Shown: one piece after another, positions 7,163 through 16,466 of the stretch
Numbering within the stretch: position 1 is the first letter of the stretch
Layout: every line of letters begins with the position of its first letter
Source of the DNA: DATFCK01 sp963728975
GTDB taxonomy: Bacteria > Verrucomicrobiota > Verrucomicrobiia > Chthoniobacterales > UBA10450
Reading direction: 5' to 3'
Length of the DNA: 64,000 bases
NCBI GenBank assembly: GCA_963728975.1
Contig: CAVSMF010000001.1
Location: 372,001-436,000 of the forward strand
Notes under the pieces: model-generated
Database searches by the model: none
What the model was told of the DNA's origin: nothing
What the model saw: the letters and a program-made list of their open reading frames with translations, nothing else
Program-made: the position numbers and the translations under genes

Positions 7163-9616
7163 TCAGACAGCGGCGTCGAGATCGACCAGGATCTCTCGCG
7201 GTTTTGCGCCTTCTCCTGGGCCCAAAATACCGCGCTGTTCGAGAATATCAACGATGCGTGCGGCCCGGGTGTATCCCAGACGCAAACGCCGTTGCAGCAG
7301 AGAAGTGGAAGCGCGTTTCTCCTGGCGGATGATTTCGATGCATTTTTCCACCAGCTCCTCGTCTTCCTCCGTCACTTCATCAAGCGGCGCGGCCGGGGCC
7401 TGCAGCTTTTCATGCATTGCCGGATCGAATGCAGGCGAACTCTGGGCCGACACGAATTCAACAAGACGACGAATTTCTTCATCGGTGACCAGAACACCCT
7501 GAGCCCGGACCAACCGGGAAGTGCTGGGCGGCAGATAAAGCATGTCGCCCTGGCCGAGCAGCCGATCGGCCCCGTTCTCGTCCAGGATCACCCGGCTGTC
7601 GATCTTGGAAGCGACCTGAAACGCGATCCGGCTGGGAATATTGGCTTTGATTACTCCCGTGATCACATCCGCCCGTGGCGTTTGAGTGGCGACAATCAGA
7701 TGAATGCCCGCCGCCCGCGCCATTTGAGTGATCCGGGCAATCGCGCTTTCCACGTCGGCCGGCGCGGTTTGCATCAGATCGGCCAGCTCGTCGACGATGA
7801 CCACGATGTAAGGAATTTTATCCGGAATCTCCAATTCCTGTCTGGCCGGACTGGCGCTGTCGGCACCCTGGTTGTTAGACGCCGGCGGTGCGGCGCTCTC
7901 GCTTTCGATCTCCTTCTTTTTCGGCGGCCGGGCATTAAAGCTGGTGACGTTGCGGACTCCGACCCGGGCAAAGATTTTGTAGCGCCGCTCCATTTCCTCG
8001 ATCAACCAGCGCAACGCGAGCAGGACTTTTTTGGGATCTGTCACCACCGGGAAAGCCAGGTGAGGGAGCGAATTGTAAACCTGGAGTTCGACCACCTTCG
8101 GATCGATCATGATAAAGCGCAGCTCTTCGGGGGTGAACCGGAAGAGCATGCTCGAGACCAGGGCGTTGATGCAGACGCTCTTTCCGCTCCCGGTGGTGCC
8201 CGCCACCAGAAGATGCGGCATCTGAGCCAGATCGGCGATGATGGTTTTGCCGTAAACGTCTTTCCCCAGCGCCAGCGGAATTTTCGCGTGCCCTTTTGCA
8301 TCTTCCCAGTCAGCGGATTGCAAGAGCTCGCGCAGGGTCACGGTCACTTTGCGCGGATTAGCCAATTCGATTCCAACCGTGTCTTTGCCGGGGATCGGGG
8401 CGAGAATATTGATGCGCTCGGCCCGGGTGGCGCGAGCCAGGTCGCGCTCCAGACTAACGATCTTGTCCACCCGGACGCCCTTGGCCGGGTAGACTTCGTA
8501 GCGGGTAATGGTCGGACCCTTGGTGATATCGCCCGGCGCAACCGCAATTCCAAATTGACCCAGTGTTTCAATCAGAATCTGCTGGACACGCTCGAGCTCG
8601 GCCGGGTCGGCCGCCGTTCGTCCCTCCGGATTGTGCGCATCCAGCAAATCCAACCCGGGGACGGCGTAGTTTTCCGATTTCCAGTCCCGACTCGTTAGGC
8701 CGGGACTCGCTTTCGATTTGTCAGCCGCGCCTCCCCGCAACTCGGCCAGGGAAGGTTTGCGCCGGGCCATCAACGATTCCGCCGGCAAAGCAGTGGTATC
8801 GACCACTTTGGGTTTTGGACGATTGGCCAGTTCCTCCGGCAAACCGAAGGAGGCCGACGGTTCAGTCACCGCCGCGCCTTTTTTCTTGAGCTGCTTTTCG
8901 ATTACCCGGCGTTGTTTGGCCAGTTGCTTTTGATTGATCTCGAGCTGCCCTTTCAAGTCGGACCGGCCAAGCTGCCGGCGCACCCGCCACTCCCGCAGTT
9001 TTAACAGGCTCTGCCGGGTTCCGGTGACTGTCTGCCGAACCAGGTAGATCGGCCGCAAACCGGTCATCAGAATCAAGCTGGCTATGTAAACGCCGCTCAG
9101 AAGAACAAAGGATCCGACCCGGCCCATGGAACTGAGGAGGACGGTTTTCCCAATCAGGTAACCCAAAGCGCCGCCCGGGCCGCGGATATTGAAATGGCGC
9201 GGCCAGCCGCGGAAATAGCGGGTTTGCAATTGCAACAGGCAGGCGCCGGCCAAAACGAACAAAACAGCCCAGACAACCCGCCGGGTGATGCGGAGGGTGG
9301 GATGAAACAGTTTCGCTCCGCCGAATCCGAGCAGGACCGCAGCCAACAGGTAGGATGCGGCCCCAATCATCAAGTAACAAAAACCGGCGACGATGGCGCC
9401 GGCTGGTCCGATAAAGTTTTGGGCGGGGCGGTTGGGCGGGGAAAGGTAACTCCATGGCACCCAGGAGGGCAGGTCCTTGGGGGCATAGGAAATAAGAGAG
9501 AGAAAGAGAAGAGTTCCGACGCCAAGCAAAATGAGGGCGACGACTTCGTTCCAGGCGCTGTTCTTAACCGTGCGGGCCACCGCAGAGCATAGTAATGCGA
9601 GACCTGTTCGTTTCAA
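7163..9616 (-). CDS. ftsK: DNA translocase FtsK/SpoIIIE
   Basis: A septal DNA pump that clears and aligns chromosome termini at division. The 817 residues contain about four N-terminal membrane helices (to ~190), a short charged linker, and the motor with Walker A AGTTGSGKSV near residue 474 and Walker B IVVIVDELADLM near 607. A C-terminal winged-helix gamma domain (about 740-817, with SLLQRRLRLGYTRAARI) would read KOPS-like sites. The linker is short compared with E. coli FtsK, closer to SpoIIIE. An acidic/Ser-rich insertion (about 565-590) precedes Walker B. It heads the ftsK-rodZ cluster. Confidence 0.95.
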   Translation of the reverse strand: MKRTGLALLCSAVARTVKNSAWNEVVALILLGVGTLLFLSLISYAPKDLPSWVPWSYLSPPNRPAQNFIGPAGAIVAGFCYLMIGAASYLLAAVLLGFGGAKLFHPTLRITRRVVWAVLFVLAGACLLQLQTRYFRGWPRHFNIRGPGGALGYLIGKTVLLSSMGRVGSFVLLSGVYIASLILMTGLRPIYLVRQTVTGTRQSLLKLREWRVRRQLGRSDLKGQLEINQKQLAKQRRVIEKQLKKKGAAVTEPSASFGLPEELANRPKPKVVDTTALPAESLMARRKPSLAELRGGAADKSKASPGLTSRDWKSENYAVPGLDLLDAHNPEGRTAADPAELERVQQILIETLGQFGIAVAPGDITKGPTITRYEVYPAKGVRVDKIVSLERDLARATRAERINILAPIPGKDTVGIELANPRKVTVTLRELLQSADWEDAKGHAKIPLALGKDVYGKTIIADLAQMPHLLVAGTTGSGKSVCINALVSSMLFRFTPEELRFIMIDPKVVELQVYNSLPHLAFPVVTDPKKVLLALRWLIEEMERRYKIFARVGVRNVTSFNARPPKKKEIESESAAPPASNNQGADSASPARQELEIPDKIPYIVVIVDELADLMQTAPADVESAIARITQMARAAGIHLIVATQTPRADVITGVIKANIPSRIAFQVASKIDSRVILDENGADRLLGQGDMLYLPPSTSRLVRAQGVLVTDEEIRRLVEFVSAQSSPAFDPAMHEKLQAPAAPLDEVTEEDEELVEKCIEIIRQEKRASTSLLQRRLRLGYTRAARIVDILEQRGILGPGEGAKPREILVDLDAAV

Positions 9617-10248
9617 TCAATTGTGGAGGGAATGGTGAGGAAAGATTGGTCCGCCAAAGACGCTAAAGAGCGCGAAAGATCAGATATCAGCTTGGGCCCG
9701 GAGCGGCTAGGTTGGTTTCAATTAACAAATCGCGCCGCAACCAGGCAGGGACGCATCTCCGAGGCGTCCCGGGGTTGATGGGTAACAACACGCGTCTATT
9801 GCGATCACGAGTCAACCCCCTTAAGAAATTAATGGGACGAGACGAAGCTCGTCCCTCCACAGGTAGGGACGCATCTCCGAGGCGTCCAATCGAGCGGCTA
9901 GGTTGGTTTCAATTAACAAATCGCGCCGCAATCAGGTAGGGACGCATCTCCGAGGCGTCCGGGGTTGATGGGTAACAACACGCGTCTATTGCGATCACGA
10001 GTCAACCCCCTTAAGAAATTAATGGGACGAGACGAAGCTCGTCCCTCCACAGGTAGGGACGCATCTCCGAGGCGTCCCAATCGAGCGGCTAGGTTGGTTT
10101 CAATTAACAAATCGCGCTTTCACCCGCGGACATCCCGGAGGGATGCCCCTACCTAATGATGCGCAAGCCAGAGGCGTGCGCTACATTTTCGCAAATTACG
10201 CTTTGGCCTTGCGCGGCAGGCGATCTGGCCGTTACTGTGCCTGCGCTT
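9617..10248. repeat. 191-bp tandem repeat with REP hairpins
   Basis: The unit starting gagcggctaggttggtttca occurs at 9701 and 9892, and a partial third copy starts at 10083, giving a period of 191 bp. Each unit carries the hairpin with stem GGACGC/GCGTCC after GTAG (9863-9887, 9936-9960, 10053-10077; a GCAG version at 9745-9769). Each also has a minus-strand GGAG hairpin with GGACGAG/CTCGTCC (about 9835-9858 and 10026-10049). Two more minus-strand GTAG hairpins follow at 10128-10152 and 10162-10184. Open frames here are by-products of the repeats. Confidence 0.88.
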
Positions 10249-10464
10249 ATGGGATTCTGGCGGAGGAACTGCGTCGTTTTTTTTGCCTGCGCTTCCATCA
10301 TTCTCTTTTGTTCGTGCGAGAAACACCACCTCGGCGAATACCCTTCAGTCCAAAGCGAAGGGCTTAAAATTCCCAAGCCGGAAGCGAACGCAGAGACGGC
10401 TGCCGTCTCGCCGACGCCCTCCGTCACACCGACACCGGTGGAATTTTTCCCGACTAAGCCCTGA
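10249..10464 (+). CDS. Small putative lipoprotein
   Basis: A 71-residue product from the ATG at 10249. It has a short basic N-terminus (MGFWRRN), a hydrophobic core and a lipobox-like ILFCSC, followed by a polar tail rich in Thr, Pro and Ser (PTPSVTPTPVEFF). I do not recognise the family. The frame is open further upstream to 10156, but that part is a REP hairpin read through, so the later start is preferred. No clear Shine-Dalgarno sequence is seen. It ends 23 bp before the POT transporter and could be its leader gene or an unrelated envelope lipoprotein. Confidence 0.5.
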   Translation: MGFWRRNCVVFFACASIILFCSCEKHHLGEYPSVQSEGLKIPKPEANAETAAVSPTPSVTPTPVEFFPTKP

Positions 10465-10487
10465 GCCTCGGCAAGCGAGCCCTCATC

Positions 10488-11984
10488 ATGGCCAAGCACA
10501 AATATCTGACCTCGCCCCCGAAAATCACCACGATGCCTCCGGGCGTCCCTTACATCGTCGGAAACGAAGCCGCCGAGCGGTTTTCCTATTACGGCATGAA
10601 TTCGATTCTGACGATTTTCATGACGAAATATCTGACCGACAAAATGGGTCACTTGAGCCTGATGCAACCGACTCATGCCGAGGCCTGGTATCATACCTTT
10701 GTTTTCTCGCTTTATTTTCTGCCCATTTTCGGCGCCATCCTGGCCGACGCGGTCTTTGGCAAATTCTGGGTCGTTTTCTGGATCTCGATTGTTTACTGTC
10801 TCGGCCACGCCACCCTGGCGTTGATCGGCACTTCTGTGGCACACATGATCGAGCCGCGGTATCTGCTCGCGGTCGGTCTTTTATTGATCGCCATCGGCGC
10901 CGGCGGAATCAAACCGTGCGTGTCCACGAACGTGGGCGATCAATTTGGCGAATCCAACAAGCACTTACTTACTCGCATATTTAATTGGTTCTATTTTTCC
11001 ATCAATGCCGGCTCCGCCATCTCGACGCTGCTCATTCCCTGGCTGCTTGAGCCCTACAAAGCGGCTTCCGGCGGTTTCATCGCCAAACTGCCGCCCGCGA
11101 CCGTGAATTTCCTGGAGAGCCCGAACCTGCACAGTCCGGATATCGCCTTCGGGCTCCCGGGCGTGTTTATGGCCATTGCCACGGTCATCTTCTGGTTGGG
11201 CCGCAAAAAATTCGTCCACATTCCGCCTGTCGGATTGCGAACCTACGCGCGCGAAATTTTCAACAAGGAGACTGGCAAAGTCCTGCTCAACGTTCTGATG
11301 CCGGTGCCGTTCGTCATGATTTTCTGGGCGCTCTGGCAGCAGAATTTCTCTTCCTGGATCGTTCAGGCGGAAAAAATGGACCGGCATTTCTTTGGGGTGG
11401 AATGGCTTTCCTCCCAAATCCAGACCGTCAACCCGATTTTCATCCTGATCATGCTGCCGCTTTTTTCTTACTGGATTTATCCCCTGGTCGAGAAAGTGGT
11501 TCCCCTCACCCCGCTGCGTAAAATTGGGGCCGGCTTGTTCGTGACCGCCGGTTCGTTTCTGATTGTGGCGCTGATCCAAACCCGGATTGATGCCGGGGCG
11601 CGGCCGAACATTATTTGGCAGATTTGGGCGTTTGTCGTCCTGACCGCGGGGGAGACGCTGGTCTCGCCGACGCATCTGGAATTTTCCTACACCCAGGGTC
11701 CGGTGAAACTCAAATCGCTGGTGATGTGCACCTATTTGCTGGCCGTCTCCCTGGGTAACGCCTTCACCGCGGTGGTGGACTGGGTCATTCAAAACCCTGA
11801 CGGGAGCGCGAAGTTGCAGGGGGCGAATTACTTTATGTTTTTTGTATATGTGATGCTGGGCACGGGCGTCCTGTTCGCCATCGTCACGCCTTTCTATAAG
11901 GGTCGAACCTATCTCCACGACCAGACGGCGGTCGCGTCCCCGGAAGATACCGAAATCGGGTTTGCCGTGCAGCCCGAAGCTTAA
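10488..11984 (+). CDS. POT/PTR family proton-dependent oligopeptide transporter
   Basis: An inner-membrane major-facilitator protein importing di- and tripeptides with protons. The 498 residues give about 12-14 membrane helices. The family motif EAAERFSYYGM lies near residue 28, and the PTR2 signature region (GGIKPCVSTNVGDQF, then NWFYFSINAGSAIS) follows. The next gene, 13 bp downstream on the same strand, encodes a secreted DUF885 protein with a metallopeptidase-like motif. The pair may handle peptide breakdown and uptake, which is inference. Confidence 0.92.
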   Translation: MAKHKYLTSPPKITTMPPGVPYIVGNEAAERFSYYGMNSILTIFMTKYLTDKMGHLSLMQPTHAEAWYHTFVFSLYFLPIFGAILADAVFGKFWVVFWISIVYCLGHATLALIGTSVAHMIEPRYLLAVGLLLIAIGAGGIKPCVSTNVGDQFGESNKHLLTRIFNWFYFSINAGSAISTLLIPWLLEPYKAASGGFIAKLPPATVNFLESPNLHSPDIAFGLPGVFMAIATVIFWLGRKKFVHIPPVGLRTYAREIFNKETGKVLLNVLMPVPFVMIFWALWQQNFSSWIVQAEKMDRHFFGVEWLSSQIQTVNPIFILIMLPLFSYWIYPLVEKVVPLTPLRKIGAGLFVTAGSFLIVALIQTRIDAGARPNIIWQIWAFVVLTAGETLVSPTHLEFSYTQGPVKLKSLVMCTYLLAVSLGNAFTAVVDWVIQNPDGSAKLQGANYFMFFVYVMLGTGVLFAIVTPFYKGRTYLHDQTAVASPEDTEIGFAVQPEA

Positions 11985-11997
11985 CTCCCTTGCTCGA

Positions 11998-13731
11998 ATG
12001 AGATTTGCGATTGCGGCGCTGGCGGTCTTTTGGTCTCTCGCCTTAACCCCCGCCCAGGCCAACCCGAAGGACGACGAGTTCGAAAAGATCGCCAAGGACT
12101 ACGTTGAAGGCCAGTTGGCGGCCCACCCGGAATTCGCAACCGAGCTGGGCGATCACCGGTTCGACGATCAGCTGAGCGATTATTCACCTCAGGCGCGTCA
12201 AAGACAGCTCGACCGGGCTCTTCAGTTTCGCGAAGCGCTCAAACAATTCGACGATTATTCGCAGCTGACCGGTCCCAATCAGGTCGATGTCCGGATCTTG
12301 CGCGAAAATGTCGAGAACGAGATTTTCGAGCTGAAAGAGTTAAAGGAACCGGATTGGAATCCGCTCGTTTACAACGAAAGCCTGGCCAACAGTCTCTACC
12401 TCCTGGTCGCGCGCAATTTCGACACGGCCGAACATCGGATCGTCAACCTGCGCAAACGGATGGAAGCGATTCCGTTCGTCATCGGTCAGGCCGAAAAAAA
12501 TCTCCAGCATACGCCGCGCATCCACACCAAAACCGCCATCGACCAGATCCAGGGCGCCATCGGTCTGGTCCGGGAAGGTCTCAACCCGCTTCTCGATCAG
12601 GCCCCGGAGAAGAAAAAGGAACTGGCCCCGTTACAGGAGAAAACGGCCAAGGCGCTGGCCGGCTATAAACAATGGTTGGAGACGGATCTTCTCCCCCGTT
12701 CCGATGGCGATTTCCGCCTGGGCAAGGAGAAATATCGCAAGAAACTCCGGTTTACCCTCAGCTCCGATCTTTCCATGGAGGAAATCATGGGCCGAGCCCA
12801 GGCCGACTTGAAAAAAACACAGGCTGCCATGTACGAAACGGCTGCGCCGCTTTACCGGAAATATTTCCCGAACGCGAATAAAGCGGCCCTGAGCAATAAA
12901 AAGAAAGTGATCGCAGCCGTGCTCGATAAACTGGCCGAGCACCATCCCGACGACAGCACGGTGGTGGCGGAAGGCGCGGAAATCGTGAAGGAAGCGACCG
13001 ATTTTGTGAAGCAGCACGACTTGGTGACGGTGCCGGCCACGCCGCTGGAGGTGATTCCCATGCCCGAATTCAGCCGGGGCGTGGCCGTTGCCTATTGCGA
13101 TTCTCCCGGGCCGCTGGAAAAAAACGCGAAGACTTTTTTTGACGTGGCGCCCACGCCCAAGGACTGGCCAAAAGAACGGCGGCTTTCGTTCTTTCGCGAG
13201 TACAACGATTACATGATGCGGGATTTGACTGTGCATGAAGCGATGCCGGGCCATTATCTCCAGCTGGCCCACGCCAACGAGTTCCACGCTCCCACCATGA
13301 TCCGCGCGATCTTTCGTAGCGGCACCTTTATCGAGGGCTGGGCTGTTTATTGCGAACAGATGATGGCCGAGGCGGGCTATGGCGGCCCGGAAGTGAAAAT
13401 GGAGCAGCTCAAAATGCGGTTGCGGGCGATCTGCAACGCCATTCTCGACCAGAGCATTCATGCCGGACAGATGGATGAAAAGCAGGCAATGGATTTGATG
13501 GTTAACGACGGGTTTCAAGAAAAAGGGGAAGCGACCCTGAAATGGAACCGGGCTCGGCTGACTTCCGCCCAACTCTCCAGCTATTTTGTCGGAGTAACCG
13601 AACACCTCGACTTGCGGGAGCGGGCCAAGGCCAAAGCGGGAAAGAATTTCAATCTGAAGAAGTACAACGATACTGTCATTTCTTTCGGCAGCCCGCCGGT
13701 AAAATACGTGCGCGAACTAATGGGGCTGTAG
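11998..13731 (+). CDS. DUF885 family secreted protein, probable metallopeptidase
   Basis: 577 residues from the ATG at 11998, which opens a clean signal peptide (MRFAIAALAVFWSLALTPAQA). The frame upstream to 11962 overlaps the transporter gene and is rejected. The body is helical and carries the DUF885 hallmark TVHEAMPGHYLQ near residue 415, with a further acidic segment FIEGWAVYCEQM downstream that resembles a zinc-ligand helix. DUF885 members are often annotated as peptidases of the M2/M3-like gluzincin group, but substrates are mostly unproven. The position behind a peptide transporter supports a role in peptide degradation. Confidence 0.88.
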   Translation: MRFAIAALAVFWSLALTPAQANPKDDEFEKIAKDYVEGQLAAHPEFATELGDHRFDDQLSDYSPQARQRQLDRALQFREALKQFDDYSQLTGPNQVDVRILRENVENEIFELKELKEPDWNPLVYNESLANSLYLLVARNFDTAEHRIVNLRKRMEAIPFVIGQAEKNLQHTPRIHTKTAIDQIQGAIGLVREGLNPLLDQAPEKKKELAPLQEKTAKALAGYKQWLETDLLPRSDGDFRLGKEKYRKKLRFTLSSDLSMEEIMGRAQADLKKTQAAMYETAAPLYRKYFPNANKAALSNKKKVIAAVLDKLAEHHPDDSTVVAEGAEIVKEATDFVKQHDLVTVPATPLEVIPMPEFSRGVAVAYCDSPGPLEKNAKTFFDVAPTPKDWPKERRLSFFREYNDYMMRDLTVHEAMPGHYLQLAHANEFHAPTMIRAIFRSGTFIEGWAVYCEQMMAEAGYGGPEVKMEQLKMRLRAICNAILDQSIHAGQMDEKQAMDLMVNDGFQEKGEATLKWNRARLTSAQLSSYFVGVTEHLDLRERAKAKAGKNFNLKKYNDTVISFGSPPVKYVRELMGL

Positions 13732-13734
13732 AGA

Positions 13735-14577
13735 AAGATTTCCTAGACAGGATCAGCCCGATTTCAACGAGACCCTAAATCCGGCCAGGTAGGGACATCT
13801 CTCCGAGATGTCCGAACGAAGTACTTCCCGCTTAGCATCCCTCACCGGCAACTCGATCTGGACGCACCTTCTTGTTCATCCACAGATTACGCAGATTTTC
13901 GCAGATTTATGGGGCGATTGGGTCCCTGCCCAATATCCGTCTTCATCCGCGTAATCCGCGGTTCGTGCCTCTCCCCAAATCCTGTTAATCCCGTTAATCC
14001 TGTCTCGTTTGTACCAAGACAAAGATTTCCTAGACAGGATTAGCCCGATTTCAACGAGACCCTAAATCTGGCCAGGTAGGGACATCTCTCCGAGATGTCC
14101 GAACGAAATACCTTCCCGCTTAGCATCCCTCACCGGCAACTCGATCTGGACGCCCCTTCTTGTTCATCCACAGATTACGCAGATTTTCGCAGATTTATGG
14201 GGCGATTGGGTCCCTGCCCAATATCCGTCTTCATCCGCGTAATCCGCGGTTCGTGCCTCTCCCCCATAATCCCGTTAATCCTGTCTCGTTTGTGCCAAGA
14301 GAAAGATTTCCTAGACAGGATTAGCCCGATTTCAACGAGACCCTAAATCCGGCCAGGTAGGGACATCTCTCCGAGATGTCCGAACGAAATACCTTCCCGC
14401 TTAGCATCCCTCACCGGCAACTCGATCTGGACGCACCTTCTTGTTCATCCACAGATTACGCAGATTTTCGCAGATTTATGGGGCGATTGGGTCCCTGCCC
14501 AATATCCGCCCTCATCCGCGTAATCCGCGGTTCGTGCCTCTCCCCCAAATCCTGTTAATCCCGTTAATCCTGTCTAG
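13735..14577 (+). repeat. Three tandem ~280-bp repeat units
   Basis: Units start with ttcctagacaggat at about 13740, 14027 and 14308 (periods of 287 and 281 bp). Each contains a GTAG hairpin with stem GGACATCTC/GAGATGTCC (13789-13813, 14076-14100, 14357-14381), a run of cacagattacgcagatt-type decamers, and atcccgttaatcctgtct. Identity is very high with small indels. Inverted relatives lie at 1-450. The repeated short frames starting MSERNTFPL are repeat artefacts. Confidence 0.93.
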
Positions 14578-14637
14578 TTCCGCCCACAAAAATCCTGTTC
14601 ATTCTGTCGAAATTTGTTGATAACGGATTCGCCCCCC

Positions 14638-14718
14638 CATGAGCATTCGTTTTGTCCAATCGATCGCCGATCTTTCCAGCCGATGCCGCAATCGTTTATG
14701 GCCATCGAAGGAATTATC
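14638..14718 (+). pseudogene. Diverged remnant of an rnhB 3' end
   Basis: Read in the frame of 14614-14817, this stretch gives HEHSFCPIDRRSFQPMPQSF followed by MAIEGI. It parallels the true rnhB end (HEFGPCPIHRRSFEPVAQPL, then LAMEGL) residue for residue. Nucleotide identity by eye is roughly two thirds, so it is a diverged copy rather than a recent duplicate. It overlaps the first codons of yraN in another frame. rnhB followed by yraN is a common order, so this looks like a trace of the ancestral junction. Confidence 0.65.
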
Positions 14719-15106
14719 AGACGAGCCCGAAAGCGCGCGCCGAGGCAGACTCGGAGAGGACCAGGCCTGCCGGTTTCTCCGAAAAAACGGCTACAAAATT
14801 CTTTACCGGAATTTTGAAGGGCGGAGCGGGGGCGAGATCGACATCATCTGCCGGGACCAGGAGGTGCTGGTGTTCGTGGAAGTCAAAACCCGCAGCACCG
14901 ACTATTTCGGGCGTCCTTTTGATGCTGTCCGACGCGATCAACAGAGGCGGATCTCGCGCGGGGCCCTGGCCTGGCTGCGGATGCTGGATAATCCGGAGAT
15001 CGCGTTCCGGTTCGACGTGGTGGAAGTGATTCTGGACGACGAGGAGAACGCCGACGTTGAACTGATCCAAAACGCGTTCGAACTATCCAAACCGTACATC
15101 TACTAA
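14639..15106 (+). CDS. yraN: YraN/UPF0102 family endonuclease-like protein
   Basis: 155 residues with the YraN fold: GRLGEDQACRFLRKNGYKIL, then GGEIDIICRDQEVLVFVEVK, the restriction-endonuclease-like acidic/lysine motif. The function is not firmly established; a nuclease role in DNA repair or Holliday-junction processing has been proposed for the family. The ATG at 14639 gives an unusually long N-terminal lead (~37 residues before GRLGE). That lead overlaps the rnhB remnant in another frame, so the real start may be a later non-ATG codon. It follows directly on the 280-bp array. Confidence 0.88.
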   Translation: MSIRFVQSIADLSSRCRNRLWPSKELSDEPESARRGRLGEDQACRFLRKNGYKILYRNFEGRSGGEIDIICRDQEVLVFVEVKTRSTDYFGRPFDAVRRDQQRRISRGALAWLRMLDNPEIAFRFDVVEVILDDEENADVELIQNAFELSKPYIY

Positions 15107-15807
15107 TGGAGGGACGGAGCTTGTCTCGTCCCACTTTTTCCCACGCCGAACCCGTCCGCTAAACACGCCAAATGACGCCAAAGGTAGCGGCGGTTCACCG
15201 AACCGCCAGCAATCGAGCGCCCTTCGGTCCAGCAAAAAAGAGTGACTCCCAGCTCCTGCGACGCCGTCCCCGATGTGGGTTCGCGGAGCTCACCCCTCCG
15301 TTTTTGCGACCATCCTGCATCCTATCATCACTGATCGTGATGTCCTGCCGAACCCGTCCGCTAAACACGCCAAATGACGCCAAAGGTAGCGGCGGTTCAC
15401 CGAACCGCCATCCATCGAGCGATCTTCGGTCCAGCAAAAAAGAATAACTCCCAATCTCTGATCTTTGGCGTTCTTTGGCGTATTTAGCGGATCAAACTTT
15501 TCTTCTCCGCGATGTGATCGACAAGCCCATGAAACGGCTGCGCGCAGCCGAGCAAGCCAACGGGTGATCCACAGATTTCGCAGATTGACGCAGATTTGGG
15601 ACGGAGCTGACCGCGAACCAGGCAGAATGGGCGGATCCGTATTTCAGGTCTGACGCGCTGGAAAAGAGGCGTCCGGCAAAATGCCGGACGCAGCGGGCAA
15701 CATGCCCGCGCTCCCCGATCCACGAGATTGATCAGCCAGCCGTCGGCAATCAATCTGCGGAACGATTGGAAAACGCACTCTGCGGGTCTATCTTGGTTTG
15801 ATCAATC
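15107..15807 (+). repeat. Repeat mosaic downstream of yraN
   Basis: No gene is supported. It begins with a GGAG hairpin (stem around GGACGGAGC.../...CTCGTCC, 15109-15133). Two copies of a block with ctaaacacgccaaatgacgc and the GTAG hairpin GGCGGTTC/GAACCGCC follow (15184-15207, 15386-15409). From about 15350 to 15720 the sequence is nearly identical to 17790-18160. It ends with the palindromes GTCCGGCA/TGCCGGAC and GCGGGCA/TGCCCGC followed by ctcc (15670-15714). Confidence 0.85.
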
Positions 15808-16356
15808 ATGGCGCCCGAAATCACCTTAGCTCAACGCTTGGGCCGGACTTCCCACATATCACCGCTCCGGATGAAACTTGGCCGAATCTGGCGATCTTCC
15901 CCAGGGTCTTCCCCAACTTTGGAGGACTGGCTGGTGGACGTTGCCAACGCGCGCGGCGCCCGGATCGTTACCCGCGATGATGACGCCTATCCCCGGATGA
16001 GCCGGCCGGATTTTACCGCGCTCACCAACGAAGAGTTGGTGGCTGGGCTTTTATTGCCTCAAAACCGTGACCGGCCCCAGATGTTGCGCCTGGCCGGACA
16101 GTTGATTTCCCAGGCAAAGCTGGATCTAGGCGAGCTGATCCGGTTGGCGATTCGCGAGCGCATTGAGTATCTCCTGGCGGAGATGGCCCGCGAGGCATGC
16201 AAGGTAGAGCCGGCCCATCCGCTTTGGTTTCCCATTCGTCAACGGTTTGAGACCGAGAAAGCGCCCCGATCGCCGCTGATCCATTTTACGCGGTTAGCCC
16301 AGCCGGTCATGAAGAATGGACGCGTCAATGCAGCCCGGTGGGTCCTGGTGTCGTGA
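15808..16356 (+). CDS. Hypothetical protein, possibly degraded
   Basis: I do not recognise this 182-residue product. The part from about residue 66 looks like a genuine soluble helical domain (DFTALTNEELVAGLLLPQNR, then RLAIRERIEYLLAEMAREAC). The first ~60 residues are basic and of odd composition, and could come from unrelated sequence joined to an older gene. It is embedded between repeat blocks. Its TGA overlaps a GTG that begins another short frame (16353-16466). The original start may be lost. Confidence 0.4.
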   Translation: MAPEITLAQRLGRTSHISPLRMKLGRIWRSSPGSSPTLEDWLVDVANARGARIVTRDDDAYPRMSRPDFTALTNEELVAGLLLPQNRDRPQMLRLAGQLISQAKLDLGELIRLAIRERIEYLLAEMAREACKVEPAHPLWFPIRQRFETEKAPRSPLIHFTRLAQPVMKNGRVNAARWVLVS

Positions 16357-16466
16357 CCAACGCCGGCACAATTATCTCGGCGCTCGACGCCAAGCTCAAC
16401 CGCTCCGTTGACCTGACACTTTACGGCCGGGCCGCCTTCGAGCTGGCCAAGCCATACATCTACTAA
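16353..16466 (+). pseudogene. Chimeric gene fragment, nucleotidyltransferase-like start with yraN-like tail
   Basis: A 37-residue frame from GTG: VTNAGTIISALDAKLNRSVD, then LTLYGRAAFELAKPYIY. The LTLYGRAA segment recalls the start of DUF6036/AbiEii-type nucleotidyltransferase-like proteins, from memory only. The last ~25 bases plus the following ~40 bases closely resemble the 3' end of yraN and its downstream hairpin (FELSKPYIY, stop, then ggagacggagcttgtctcgtcc-like sequence). The simplest reading is a gene start truncated by recombination with a diverged yraN copy. Confidence 0.4.

Noticed and set aside
7292..8698. 468-codon open frame on the plus strand
   Set aside because: It is antisense to the well-supported ftsK gene, and its translation has no protein-like pattern; high GC content leaves long antisense frames open.
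10965..12095. 376-codon open frame on the minus strand
   Set aside because: Antisense to the POT transporter and the DUF885 start; charged and repetitive composition typical of shadow frames.
14095..14558. Two identical small proteins starting MSERNTFPL
   Set aside because: They are translations of the 280-bp tandem repeat, including its hairpin, and have no ribosome site or family match.
13735..14577. CRISPR array
   Set aside because: Units are ~280 bp and nearly identical throughout, with no short-repeat/unique-spacer alternation and no cas genes nearby.
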